A stretch of DNA of 44,283 nt, from assembly GCA_002435365.1 (NCBI GenBank), contig DJMM01000083.1, positions 1-44,283 on the forward strand. Direction: 5' to 3'. Numbering within the stretch: position 1 is the stretch's first letter; every line of letters starts with the position of its first letter. Both the position numbers and the translations under genes were made by a program. Below the pieces are notes generated by a model. That model was not told where the DNA came from, ran no database searches, and saw only the letters and a list, made by a program, of their open reading frames with translations. Shown here piece after piece: positions 25,893 to 34,758 of the stretch. Origin of the DNA: Ignavibacteriales bacterium UBA6490 (GTDB lineage Bacteria > Bacteroidota > Ignavibacteria > Ignavibacteriales > Ignavibacteriaceae).

Positions 25893-28800
25893 TGGTTTAC
25901 TCTAAGTGTAAATAAAAGTTTCTTCAACTTAAATGCCAGAACTCCTGCATTCACCGGTTTGAAGATATAATCATCGAAACCGTGTTTAATTATAATAGCT
26001 TTATCTTCGAGCATTGCTTTGGCAGTAACCGCATACACCGGAATGTTAGCCAGCTGTTTATTTTCCTTGATTTTCCTGAGTGTCTGGAAACCATCCATTT
26101 CAGGCATCATAATATCCAGCAGAATAAGGTCGGGAATTTGATTATCAAGAATATTCAGACATTCAGGTCCGCTGCTCGCCAGCAGGGTATTACAACGGCA
26201 GGACTGAACAATCTCATTCAGTGTATAAAGTGCATCCGGATCATCATCTACTATCATCACATCAAGCGAGTCACTAACAGACGGGCCTTCGGCAGTAGTT
26301 TCAGGATTGCCGGGATAAACATTTACTTCCCTGGCGATATCGTATTGTTCGAGCATCTTTATCCTGTCTCTTACCACCTTCAGAACATCCATGGGATGTC
26401 CTTTGGACTTAACTGTTATTTTCTCAACAATATTCTGTAATGAATCTTTTTCCACGTCAGAGAGATCCTTGGCAGTTGATATTATTATCGGTATATGTCT
26501 TGTCTCTTTATGTTGTTTAAGTTTATGGGATAAGGTAATTCCGTCAACAGACGGCATGAGAATATCTACTATAACAAGGTCCGGCTGAATTTCCAGGATT
26601 TTACTGAATGCAAACTCACTGTCCCTGATGTAATCAATCCTCACCCCTTCATTTTTAAATTCTTTTTTAAACCTTTCAAATTCCAGTTCATCGTCATCCA
26701 CAATAACCACTTTTTCAATTCTTTTGTTGACAAGATTTTCCAGTTTTACAAAAGTTGACAATAATTCGTTCTGGCTAACCGGTTTAACAAAATATTCAAA
26801 TGCGCCGAGGCCATATCCCACTTTCTGGTCTCCCAGTATAGAGATAAGAATCACCGGGATGTTTTTGGTGAGGGGATTATCCTTAAGGTTTTTGAGGGTT
26901 GTCCATCCGTCCCTGTTAGGAAGCATCAGGTCCAGCGTAATTGCGAATGGCTGAAGCTTTATGGCTTTACTTATACCTTCCAGACCATTTTCGGCAAATA
27001 CTGCTTCATAACCTCTGGAGTTGAGATAATTTCCGATTGTAATTTTGATATTTTCATCATCATCTATAATAAGAATAGGATGGTTTCGGTTTTTTACAAG
27101 GGACTCCAGCTCTAAAGATTGAATTGCTGCCGGCACAGGAACCCGACTTTTTACAAAAGGAATTTTAACAGAAAAAGTGCTGCCCTCTCCTGATTTACTT
27201 TCAAAGGAAACAGAGCCTTTCAGTAAACCAGTAAGTCTGCTGGTTATGGCGAGTCCCAGGCCCGTACCGCTAAACTTCCTGGTGGTTGTTCCATCTGCCT
27301 GCCTGAATTCCTCAAAAATTACGCGCTGGTCCTCTTCGTTAATGCCAATTCCAGTATCTTTGATATCAAACTGGAGTATATCATCTGAAGGAGAAGACAC
27401 AATCAGTTTAACGGAACCTCTTTCAGTAAACTTAACTGCATTACCCAGCAGATTAAGAAGTATTTGAATAAGTTTACCATGGTCGGATACAATCATTAAA
27501 TTCGTATCCAGACATCTTTCAATATAAAAACCAATCTGTTTGTTCTGGATCAGAGGATCTACCGAGGTTTCAACTTCGGATATAATTTCTTCCAGAAGCA
27601 GATCCTCTTTATGCACCTCCATTTTCCCTGCTTCTATTTTAGACAAATCGAGAATATCATTTATAAGATTCATCAGACGTCTGCCGCTCTTCAAAACGAC
27701 TTCAAGTCTTTCATGATTCTTCCCGGTTATAAGGGAGTCCTCCAGAATAAGTTCGGTGAGTCCAAGAATAGAATTCATGGGTGTACGCAGCTCGTGGGAC
27801 ATGCTGGCAAGGAATTGAGATTTTAATCTTGTTGCTTCTTCGGCTCTCTGTTTCTGGATAACAAGTTCGTCAGCATTTTCCTTTAATTCCCGGTGAAGAT
27901 TAATCAGAGTCTCGTTCTGCAGCCTTACCTGCTGATTTTGAATCTGATATTCTTCATTCAGCTTCTGCAGTTCAGAGACCAGGTTTTCAAGCTGGACAAA
28001 TGCCAGCGCATTTGTCAGTCCGACAGCCAGCTGGTCCTTTATCCGTGAAATATAATCTCCGGTTTTCTCAAGGGGTTTTGAGACTGCCCCGAGTTCAATA
28101 ATAGCAATCACCCTGTTGTTGTTGATTACCGGGAGAATTAATACATATTTAATATTTAAATTAACAAGGCCTGATGCCAGCTGTGGATAATTATCCTCGA
28201 TATGAATTTCCAAAATTTCATGACTTGCCACAACGGATTTGAAGAGTCCGGGATCCTGATTCATGATAAAATCTTTATGCAATCCGTAGGAAGCTGTTTT
28301 AATAAATCTTCCCTCTTCAACAATGTATAAGGCTCCAACCGTATAACCACATGCCTTTATGATTTTACCCAGGGCTGCTTCTGATATTTCAGTAAGAGAA
28401 GGATTCCGGTTTATCAGTGTAATGAACTCTGAATACTCGTTTCTGGCCTGTTCGTTTAACGCAAGTTCGTCAAGCATGGTGTTAAATGCGGTTCCAAGCT
28501 TTCCGAGTTCATCATTCGATTTAATTTCAATCTTCTGACTGAAGTTGCCTTTTTTTATTACTTCGGTAGCTTCGCTCAGACTGCTGATCTGCTTTCGCAT
28601 TTTATCTGTAAACAACATTGTCAGGATAAGTGAAAGTATTACACCCGTCAATCCGATAAGAAGCGTAATATCAAAGAGCGATGACTTAAAATCTGAAGCA
28701 GCACCAAGTTTGGCAAATATTATAAAATTAAGCGTCCCACCCTGCTCCGACTCCTTATTCAGGACATATCTTACAGCAATAATATCATCTGTATCCGAAG

Positions 28801-29401
28801 CTCCGGTAAACGTTGCCAGACTGGCATCCTGCAGAAAAGCAGCATTAGCCTGATTTATAAGATTGAAGTTTGTTTTGTTGCTGGATAGGTTTGAAACTTC
28901 GACAACCGATTTATTCCATATCAGAGCTATATCCATACCGATTCTCTGGGATAGAATATTGAGAACTTTTTCGTTAAAAATTCTGCCGTAGTAATACCTG
29001 TCTTTTCCCATATCCACAGATTTTATCACTGCAAGAGGATTATCGTCAATGAAGCGTGAAATTTGATAAGCTGTATCGGAGGTATAGCATTCATCTACTG
29101 CATAAATTACATCTAGGGAAGGAGAATCCGGCTCTGATTTGAGAATAAAATCGATATCTTTAAGCTCACCGGGTGATAATTTCTTAAATTCTTTATCAGC
29201 AAGAGACAAAAATTCGTCTTCGCTATCCTGCAGTAGTCCGCGATAGCTGAACAAGAAGTTGTTTGCGGAATTCACCAGGTATCTTGTCTGCTGGGTGGAG
29301 ACAACCTTGTACATAACGGAATATATGGCAACGGCAGAACTGGCAAGTATGGCAACAACTACGGCAAAATTAATGAATAATATACGGTAGCTGATCTTCA
29401 T
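25889..29401 (-). CDS. membrane hybrid histidine kinase with three receiver domains
   Basis: A 1170-residue sensor kinase. Layout: transmembrane helix at about 8-30; an extracytoplasmic sensor region of about 200 residues; a second helix at about 245-263; HAMP (about 264-316); a GAF-like domain (about 330-470); a coiled coil; HisKA with His536 (SHELRTPMNS); and HATPase (NLLGNAVKFTE, DTGIGI, GTGLGLAI). Three receivers follow, with acceptors Asp824 (TLDLMLPNRDG), Asp946 (IVDILMPSVDG) and Asp1096 (LLDIMMPEMDG). Multi-receiver kinases of this form act as signal integrators. It starts 3 bases after a stand-alone receiver gene and is in the same run as the pilus genes, so it likely controls pilus production or retraction, as the Pil-Chp or FrzE/RpoN systems do elsewhere. 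The signal is unknown. Confidence 0.94.
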   Translation of the reverse strand: MKISYRILFINFAVVVAILASSAVAIYSVMYKVVSTQQTRYLVNSANNFLFSYRGLLQDSEDEFLSLADKEFKKLSPGELKDIDFILKSEPDSPSLDVIYAVDECYTSDTAYQISRFIDDNPLAVIKSVDMGKDRYYYGRIFNEKVLNILSQRIGMDIALIWNKSVVEVSNLSSNKTNFNLINQANAAFLQDASLATFTGASDTDDIIAVRYVLNKESEQGGTLNFIIFAKLGAASDFKSSLFDITLLIGLTGVILSLILTMLFTDKMRKQISSLSEATEVIKKGNFSQKIEIKSNDELGKLGTAFNTMLDELALNEQARNEYSEFITLINRNPSLTEISEAALGKIIKACGYTVGALYIVEEGRFIKTASYGLHKDFIMNQDPGLFKSVVASHEILEIHIEDNYPQLASGLVNLNIKYVLILPVINNNRVIAIIELGAVSKPLEKTGDYISRIKDQLAVGLTNALAFVQLENLVSELQKLNEEYQIQNQQVRLQNETLINLHRELKENADELVIQKQRAEEATRLKSQFLASMSHELRTPMNSILGLTELILEDSLITGKNHERLEVVLKSGRRLMNLINDILDLSKIEAGKMEVHKEDLLLEEIISEVETSVDPLIQNKQIGFYIERCLDTNLMIVSDHGKLIQILLNLLGNAVKFTERGSVKLIVSSPSDDILQFDIKDTGIGINEEDQRVIFEEFRQADGTTTRKFSGTGLGLAITSRLTGLLKGSVSFESKSGEGSTFSVKIPFVKSRVPVPAAIQSLELESLVKNRNHPILIIDDDENIKITIGNYLNSRGYEAVFAENGLEGISKAIKLQPFAITLDLMLPNRDGWTTLKNLKDNPLTKNIPVILISILGDQKVGYGLGAFEYFVKPVSQNELLSTFVKLENLVNKRIEKVVIVDDDELEFERFKKEFKNEGVRIDYIRDSEFAFSKILEIQPDLVIVDILMPSVDGITLSHKLKQHKETRHIPIIISTAKDLSDVEKDSLQNIVEKITVKSKGHPMDVLKVVRDRIKMLEQYDIAREVNVYPGNPETTAEGPSVSDSLDVMIVDDDPDALYTLNEIVQSCRCNTLLASSGPECLNILDNQIPDLILLDIMMPEMDGFQTLRKIKENKQLANIPVYAVTAKAMLEDKAIIIKHGFDDYIFKPVNAGVLAFKLKKLLFTLRVNQ

Positions 29402-29404
29402 TCT

Positions 29405-29770
29405 TTAAGTATCTCTTTGAAGCACTTTCCTTATGGTTATTAATAATTCGTCAAGATCATAAGGTTTACTGATAAAGTCACTGGCTCCCATCTTTGCAGA
29501 ATCAATGGCACTTTTAACATCCGCATAAGCGGTTAGTACAATAATCTTAATATCAATTTTCTGATCGTTGAGCTCCTTTAGTACTTCAAAGCCGTCCTTC
29601 CCGGGCATTTTAAGATCCAGAAGTAGAAGGTCAACTGGATTACTCCTAATGAATCCGAAAACGTCAAATCCATTATTAACGTAATCCACGTTGTACCCTA
29701 CTTCTGTAAGTTCTTCTTTAAGAACCGTACATAATTTTAGATCATCATCAACAATGAGAATTGATTCCAT
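29405..29770 (-). CDS. stand-alone response regulator receiver
   Basis: A 121-residue receiver domain without output domain. It has the acidic triad DDD at 8-10, acceptor Asp52 in LLLDLKMPGKDG, Thr in VLTAYADV, and Lys in FISKPYDLDEL. Stand-alone receivers (CheY, PilG/PilH type) act by protein contact. It sits between the secretin gene (5 bases away) and the triple-receiver kinase (3 bases away), so it is probably a target or shuttle of that kinase acting on the pilus motor. The sequence resembles receivers of NtrC-type regulators more than CheY. The partner is inferred from position. Confidence 0.9.
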   Translation of the reverse strand: MESILIVDDDLKLCTVLKEELTEVGYNVDYVNNGFDVFGFIRSNPVDLLLLDLKMPGKDGFEVLKELNDQKIDIKIIVLTAYADVKSAIDSAKMGASDFISKPYDLDELLITIRKVLQRDT

Positions 29771-29775
29771 TTGTT

Positions 29776-31005
29776 TTAGTTAGTTGGTGATTGATTAAAC
29801 TGATAATATTTTGCTTTCTGCTGATGCTTTTTAACCTCATCCCGGATTGGAGTTGTTGATTTTGTTGCTGCAATCCTGGTCTTGAGAGTAGGTACTAAAT
29901 CTGTTTTCAACAGAATCACAAGTTCTTTTTTATTAATGCGTGTTTCATCAGCACCAAAAATGTATCTTAAGCCGAATACCCACCAGGGTAGATCCTTCAG
30001 GAAAGGAACACCGGTCCTTATCTTGATCTCCTCATTTATAAACAAGCCGCCGACAACCACTTCTTCCCTGTCCAGCATTAGTACCTGTGTTGAGGCAGAA
30101 GTTTTTCTGATTTCAGTTGTCAGGTCTCCCGGAGTAAATGAACTTCTTTCAACTTTAATATCAAGGAGTATATAATCAACATCATCCTCGCTGTAGATAA
30201 ATGGTGTTACTTCGATTATTGAGCCGGTTGAGAAGAAATTCTCAATAATATTACCCGAAAAATCTCTCTGTTTTATCGAAAAGTCGGAGCCTACCTGTAT
30301 TTTACCCTTAACGCCGTCCCTGACTGTAATATTTGGTGAGGCTATTATTTCACCGAGATTTTCCTGTTCAAAAAACTGAAAGACTGCTGTAGCGTCGGCT
30401 GTATAGCTTCCGATATCAAAAGAACCTTTGCCGCTTACCAGAAAATCAGGAGGAACCTGCTGCTGCTGTCCCCCGGAACCGCCAACTTCCTCTTGTTTTT
30501 CTCTGTCAGTACCTGATATTATACCTAACTCAAAATCTTTTCTGAAAAAGAATTTCCAGTCGACTCCAACTTTTTTAGCTGTATTAACATCCATCTCGAA
30601 AAACACAGCAGAGATGTTTATTTCCCTGGAATCAACACCGGCATAATATTTTTCATCCTTAAGTTCTTTTTCGCCTTTTCTCTTGATGACGATAATATCT
30701 TCCCTTTCATCAAAAGTAAGACCGGCATACTGTACAATCATAACCAGTGCTTTATAGTATTCCACATTGGTTATTTCAAGTCCGATCTGATCATTGCTTT
30801 CAACTGTTGAGAGGATTTTCTTCCCAGTTGTACTTTCACTTACTTTGCTCAGAAGTGCAATAGCCTGTGAAAAAGGAAGATTGGCAGAAAGCGTTACAAG
30901 CTCATCGGGATTAACATATCCCCGCAAGCTTTTTTCGAGCTGCTTCTGTGCAACTGACTGCATACTGAATAATATTACTACAAGGGCAAGTATTATATTT
31001 TTCAT
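29776..31005 (-). CDS. pilQ: PilQ/GspD-type secretin, short form
   Basis: A 409-residue outer-membrane pore protein. A signal peptide (1-19) is followed by an STN/N0-like domain (about 40-110) and then the secretin domain. The core motifs are VDSREINISAVFFEMD, GEIIASPNITVRDGVKGKIQVG, SIIEVTPFIYSEDDVDYILLDIKVERSS, LMLDREEVVVGGLF and the end block TGVPFLKDLPWWVFGLRYIFG. It is short for a PilQ (often 450-700 residues) because only one N-terminal domain is present and AMIN domains are lacking. There is a Gly/Gln-rich loop (GGSGGQQQQVPP) at about 175. It sits 10 bases after the PilO-like gene. As the secretin of this pilus locus it should form the outer-membrane channel. Confidence 0.92.
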   Translation of the reverse strand: MKNIILALVVILFSMQSVAQKQLEKSLRGYVNPDELVTLSANLPFSQAIALLSKVSESTTGKKILSTVESNDQIGLEITNVEYYKALVMIVQYAGLTFDEREDIIVIKRKGEKELKDEKYYAGVDSREINISAVFFEMDVNTAKKVGVDWKFFFRKDFELGIISGTDREKQEEVGGSGGQQQQVPPDFLVSGKGSFDIGSYTADATAVFQFFEQENLGEIIASPNITVRDGVKGKIQVGSDFSIKQRDFSGNIIENFFSTGSIIEVTPFIYSEDDVDYILLDIKVERSSFTPGDLTTEIRKTSASTQVLMLDREEVVVGGLFINEEIKIRTGVPFLKDLPWWVFGLRYIFGADETRINKKELVILLKTDLVPTLKTRIAATKSTTPIRDEVKKHQQKAKYYQFNQSPTN

Positions 31006-31015
31006 TTTAAACTCA

Positions 31016-31903
31016 CTACTTTTTCTTTTTAATCTCTGGTTGCAAATAAAGGTCGACTTTTTCTATTATTCCACCCTTATTGAGGATAAAGCTTACAGTG
31101 TTGTGGTCATAATCAATTTTTGTCAGGTATCCAAGATATATCTGCTCGCCTTCCCACAACAGGTAAGTATTTCCTTTAACATCCGATAAAAATGCGCCTT
31201 CCGGTATGAGGGCAAGCAGTTTTGCTCCCTGAACATCCAGCAAATTATCCACGTTCGGTGGTATTTCGTTCCGGATAATCGGATAAAACACATCGTGATA
31301 AAGCCCGGTGGATAAATTGTTTTCGACGAACTCCGAGGTTGCAAACCTGTCATCCCTGGAGAAGTATACGTTAACCGTCATACTGTAGCCCACATAGAAC
31401 TGCGGAATACCTTCATCATTTTCAATCACAAGGTTAGACAACGACAGATTCTTGATCTTCTTAAGTTCTTTACTCTGTTCAATCGAATAAATGAACTTGT
31501 ACAGATCATTATACGCACCTCCTCCTGAAAGATTATACTCATAAAATTCAAAATCCCGCTCCGGTTTTCTTCCCGCGTACTCGATATTTATCCTCATATC
31601 CGGCGATAGAACCGGTGACAGGCCATTCACAAATGTGAAGAATTTAATAGAGGATATATCCTGAGGGATATTGAACTTTCTGGCTGCCAGAATGGAATCA
31701 AGAACTGCGGCACGAAGCTGCATCTGTACTAACTCTTCCAGCAGTTTGGATTTTTCAAGCGAATGGGAATTCAGTTCGGCCACCTTTGATGTCCGTTCTG
31801 TTATACTGCTTTTTTGTACAACAAAAATGTAGACAATTCCTGCTACCAGTATCAACAGCAGCAGTCCGACTAATCCCAGCGTGTTTTTTAATTTCCTGTT
31901 CAT
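31016..31903 (-). CDS. pilO: PilO-like protein with PilP-like C-terminal domain
   Basis: A 295-residue inner-membrane protein: one transmembrane helix (about 8-29), a coiled coil (about 35-65), then a ferredoxin-like PilO core (about 90-180, with FVNGLSPVLSPDMRINIEY and LSLSNLVIENDE). The last ~90 residues (LLDVQGAKLLALIPEGAFLS, KGNTYLLWEGEQIYLGYLTK, then VSFILNKGGIIEKVDLYL) look like the PilP beta domain that contacts the secretin. In PilP a similar 'aLv... G... V... G... GkV..I....v.l.E' pattern is seen. That would make this a PilO-PilP fusion, and no separate pilP is present. The gene ends 10 bases before the secretin and starts 2 bases after the PilM-PilN fusion. PilO is fairly secure; the PilP part is a recognition by pattern only. 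Confidence 0.78.
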   Translation of the reverse strand: MNRKLKNTLGLVGLLLLILVAGIVYIFVVQKSSITERTSKVAELNSHSLEKSKLLEELVQMQLRAAVLDSILAARKFNIPQDISSIKFFTFVNGLSPVLSPDMRINIEYAGRKPERDFEFYEYNLSGGGAYNDLYKFIYSIEQSKELKKIKNLSLSNLVIENDEGIPQFYVGYSMTVNVYFSRDDRFATSEFVENNLSTGLYHDVFYPIIRNEIPPNVDNLLDVQGAKLLALIPEGAFLSDVKGNTYLLWEGEQIYLGYLTKIDYDHNTVSFILNKGGIIEKVDLYLQPEIKKKK

Positions 31904-31905
31904 AA

Positions 31906-33441
31906 TTACTTCTTCGGAAAACTTAATAAATTGAATACAATGTTAAATTTGTAGGCGTTCTGATCTCTCAGCTCCTCAAATACCATATTCTTTAATTCTG
32001 CTGAATTTATGGAGTAGGCAAAATCAGTGAGTACTCTTTTATCAAGCGCATACCCTTCAAGCAAGACATTGTTTCCGGGATCCGCTGCTACTTTTGTAAG
32101 CCATATATTTTTTCTCGCGGCAAAGAAGTTCGAGATCTCAGCCATTACTCCTGACCATACAGAAGCACCGGAAGATACGGTATCCAGTATAGCCTGGGTC
32201 TGATCGAAGGTATTTATTTTGGTTTTTATCATCTGAATCTGGTTAAGAATCTGCTGATTCTCGTTAACCATTATTGTTTTCTGCGCTATTTCCTTATCCA
32301 GCGCATCGATTTTTCGCATGTTACTCAATACCAGAAGCGTTACCATTAAAGCCGTGCCGAACAGGAGCGGAAGTACAGCATATCCATGCCAGGCAAACTG
32401 GAAAGTCTTCTGCTCATCCTTGACGTATTTGGGTAACAGATTTACGCCTGAATATATTCCATCAAGTTCATCGAAATATTCTGTTGCAACCGCTATGGGG
32501 ACTGTAAAGGATGACAATTTTTCTTTAGATTGTTCATCAAGATCCGAAACATTTAATTCATCAAAATCAATCCTTGAAACATTTGCTTCCGGGAATGTGC
32601 CATAAAATGAAAGTATCAGATTCTCAGAATCATCTTCTCCGCAAACTATAATATTATCAAGCTGCGAAATACCTCCATTTTCCATCTCAAGCAGTATTTT
32701 AGAGAAATAAACGTCATAGGTGTGGAGATTAACCGTTCCTATATCGAGCGTACCACCAATGTGCTTGAGTTTTCTTCCCTGCAGAAAAATCAGTTTACTA
32801 TACTCCTTGCCGATATACACAATGAGTGAGGAATCATCAGGGAAAAACTTTTTCTTTTTGGCTATATAATAAGCAAGGGACAGCTCCGCACTTTTTATGG
32901 TGGGTATCTTGTAATACCTTCTGCCGTTGTGACGGGCAATGGCATTAACAAGATTAACACACGGAATATCACCGCTGAGAAATACCGAGAGCATGGATTT
33001 ATCAGCAAGCTCAATATAACCAAGGTTGTCTTTCTCAAGATATATATTCTTGGACTCCTTGATATCATTAAGTATTTCCTGGGTAAGTTTTGCGTTCTTA
33101 ACGTTCTTTTTACCCTCGAAAATATGATAATATATTGATGGCTCGGTGAGTGCTGGAAGAAATGAATACTTTGCGAGATTAAAATCTTTCAGGGCAGCAC
33201 TTATCAGTCCTGCGCCTGTTACTGTCATGGCCGAGGAAACCGAGGTTTCTTTCTCAACCTTTTCCAGTGTTAATCCCTCTCCCTCAATACTGAGGGAGGT
33301 TATACCATCTTCGATATCGATTACCGGATGAACGGAATCGTAGGATGCAAATTTTGCAACCCTGAGCTTATCCTGTTCTTTGGATATTACGGCAACTTTG
33401 GTATCGTTACCTTCACAATATAGACATACAATTGGCTTCAC
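31906..33441 (-). CDS. pilM: PilM-PilN fusion, inner-membrane alignment complex
   Basis: A 511-residue protein. Residues 1-330 are an actin-like (ASKHA) PilM-type domain (MKPIVCLYCEGNDTKVAVI, the SLIVYIGKEYSKLIFLQGRKL phosphate-loop-like strand, KHIGGTLDIGT, IIVCGEDD). Residue 334 starts NLLP, the hallmark of the PilN N-terminus that binds PilM, followed by a transmembrane helix (about 355-373), a coiled coil and the PilN periplasmic domain (WLTKVAADPGNNVLLEGYALDKRVLTDFAYSI). In most bacteria PilM and PilN are separate. Here the PilN cytoplasmic tail is joined directly to PilM. The GTG start at 33441 abuts the pilT stop (TAAGTG). Confidence 0.85.
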   Translation of the reverse strand: MKPIVCLYCEGNDTKVAVISKEQDKLRVAKFASYDSVHPVIDIEDGITSLSIEGEGLTLEKVEKETSVSSAMTVTGAGLISAALKDFNLAKYSFLPALTEPSIYYHIFEGKKNVKNAKLTQEILNDIKESKNIYLEKDNLGYIELADKSMLSVFLSGDIPCVNLVNAIARHNGRRYYKIPTIKSAELSLAYYIAKKKKFFPDDSSLIVYIGKEYSKLIFLQGRKLKHIGGTLDIGTVNLHTYDVYFSKILLEMENGGISQLDNIIVCGEDDSENLILSFYGTFPEANVSRIDFDELNVSDLDEQSKEKLSSFTVPIAVATEYFDELDGIYSGVNLLPKYVKDEQKTFQFAWHGYAVLPLLFGTALMVTLLVLSNMRKIDALDKEIAQKTIMVNENQQILNQIQMIKTKINTFDQTQAILDTVSSGASVWSGVMAEISNFFAARKNIWLTKVAADPGNNVLLEGYALDKRVLTDFAYSINSAELKNMVFEELRDQNAYKFNIVFNLLSFPKK

Positions 33442-34674
33442 TTAAACCGCCGATAATATTTGTTGAATTCTTGTTTTACTGTTTGCATATGCAATAGCGT
33501 TCTCAAGAGTAATCTTTTTGCTCATATATAAACGCTTCAAATCCTGTTCCATAGTGATCATTCCCTGGGGTCCCCCCTGATTGATCATCATGTAAATTTC
33601 GCTTGTATTATTGTTTTTTATAGCTGCTTTTACATTCGGATTAACAATTAGTACCTCTTTGGCAAGCACTCTCTTGCCATCTATGCTTGGAATAAGCTTT
33701 TGTGACACAACTGACACCAAAACGTCTGCAAGCCTGTTTCGAACTCTTTCCTGCTCTCCCGGGTGAACTTCGGCAATTATACGGTCAAGACTTTCAACTG
33801 CCGAGGATGTATGAAGTGTAGAAAATACCTTGTGACCGGTATCTGTTACCTCTAAAGCTGCCTCAATCGTGTCCGGATCCCTCATTTCCCCGATAACTAT
33901 AATATCGGGATCCTGGCGAAGTGACTGAATAACGCCTTCTCTGAAGGAAAGCACATCACGTCCTACTTCACGATGTTTAATGATTGCCACATTCGATTTA
34001 TGCACATATTCTACCGGAGAAGCTATTATTACCACATGAGCAGGATCAACCTTATTATGTGCATCTATTATAGAATCCAGGGTGGCTGATTTACCCGAGC
34101 CGGTTATTCCCGTTACCAGGGATAATCCGAATTTAATGTAGGTGTGGCTCATTGCCCTCACAGCTACCGGATGAAATTCAAGTGATTCAATAGATCTCAG
34201 CTGTGCATTTATAGCACGCATATTTAAGGTAAGGGTATCAAGATCAAAATAAGCATCTGCCCTAAATCTAACATCAGTATTTTTACGCTCATATAAAAAT
34301 GTATAACTGAAATCAAGATTCCGGTTATTTAGCAGATACTGGCGCTGATTCTGATTCAGCAGGTTAATAATCATGGTTGCCGATTCATCGGACGAAAATT
34401 GAGGAAATTCTTTCATTCTTTCCTTTTTTCCGTATGTCCGCAACCAAATAAAACCACCTGTACCATGCCCCCCCACTTCGATATCCGAAGACTCTTTCTC
34501 AATCATTGTAGAAAGAAACCTGTTCATCATAGTCCTGAGCACTACCCTCTCTTCGGCTTTGATGCTTTCAATGTTTCCCAAAATATAATCCACCCTGTCC
34601 AGCCCCCAGCAGGTTATCGGGATTGTTGAGGTAAAGTCAACTAGTATTTTTTTTGCTTCATCGAAAATAGACAC
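33442..34674 (-). CDS. pilT: PilT-family pilus retraction ATPase
   Basis: A 410-residue hexameric ATPase. A non-conserved N-terminal region of about 60 residues precedes the PAS-like N domain. Walker A is GITGSGKS (189-196, Lys195). The Asp-box/AAA core follows with HREVGRDVLSFREGVIQSLRQDPD, Walker B IIVIGEMRDPDTIEAAL, and the His box TLHTSSAVESLDRII. The C-terminal PilT signature region is partly kept (NNNTSEIYMMINQGGPQGMITMEQDLKRL; compare the AIRNLIREGK motif, here AIKNNNTSEI). No zinc-binding tetracysteine is present, as expected for PilT rather than PilB. A PilT implies a retractable, motility-type pilus rather than a pure secretion system. It is 84 bases after pilB and joined to pilMN. 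Confidence 0.93.
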   Translation of the reverse strand: MSIFDEAKKILVDFTSTIPITCWGLDRVDYILGNIESIKAEERVVLRTMMNRFLSTMIEKESSDIEVGGHGTGGFIWLRTYGKKERMKEFPQFSSDESATMIINLLNQNQRQYLLNNRNLDFSYTFLYERKNTDVRFRADAYFDLDTLTLNMRAINAQLRSIESLEFHPVAVRAMSHTYIKFGLSLVTGITGSGKSATLDSIIDAHNKVDPAHVVIIASPVEYVHKSNVAIIKHREVGRDVLSFREGVIQSLRQDPDIIVIGEMRDPDTIEAALEVTDTGHKVFSTLHTSSAVESLDRIIAEVHPGEQERVRNRLADVLVSVVSQKLIPSIDGKRVLAKEVLIVNPNVKAAIKNNNTSEIYMMINQGGPQGMITMEQDLKRLYMSKKITLENAIAYANSKTRIQQILSAV

Positions 34675-34758
34675 AGCTTATTTCCACGTTTATTTTTTAA
34701 AATTATTAACCTTACTATTCGGTATTAAGAATATTATACTGATATCTTTTTTCATACC

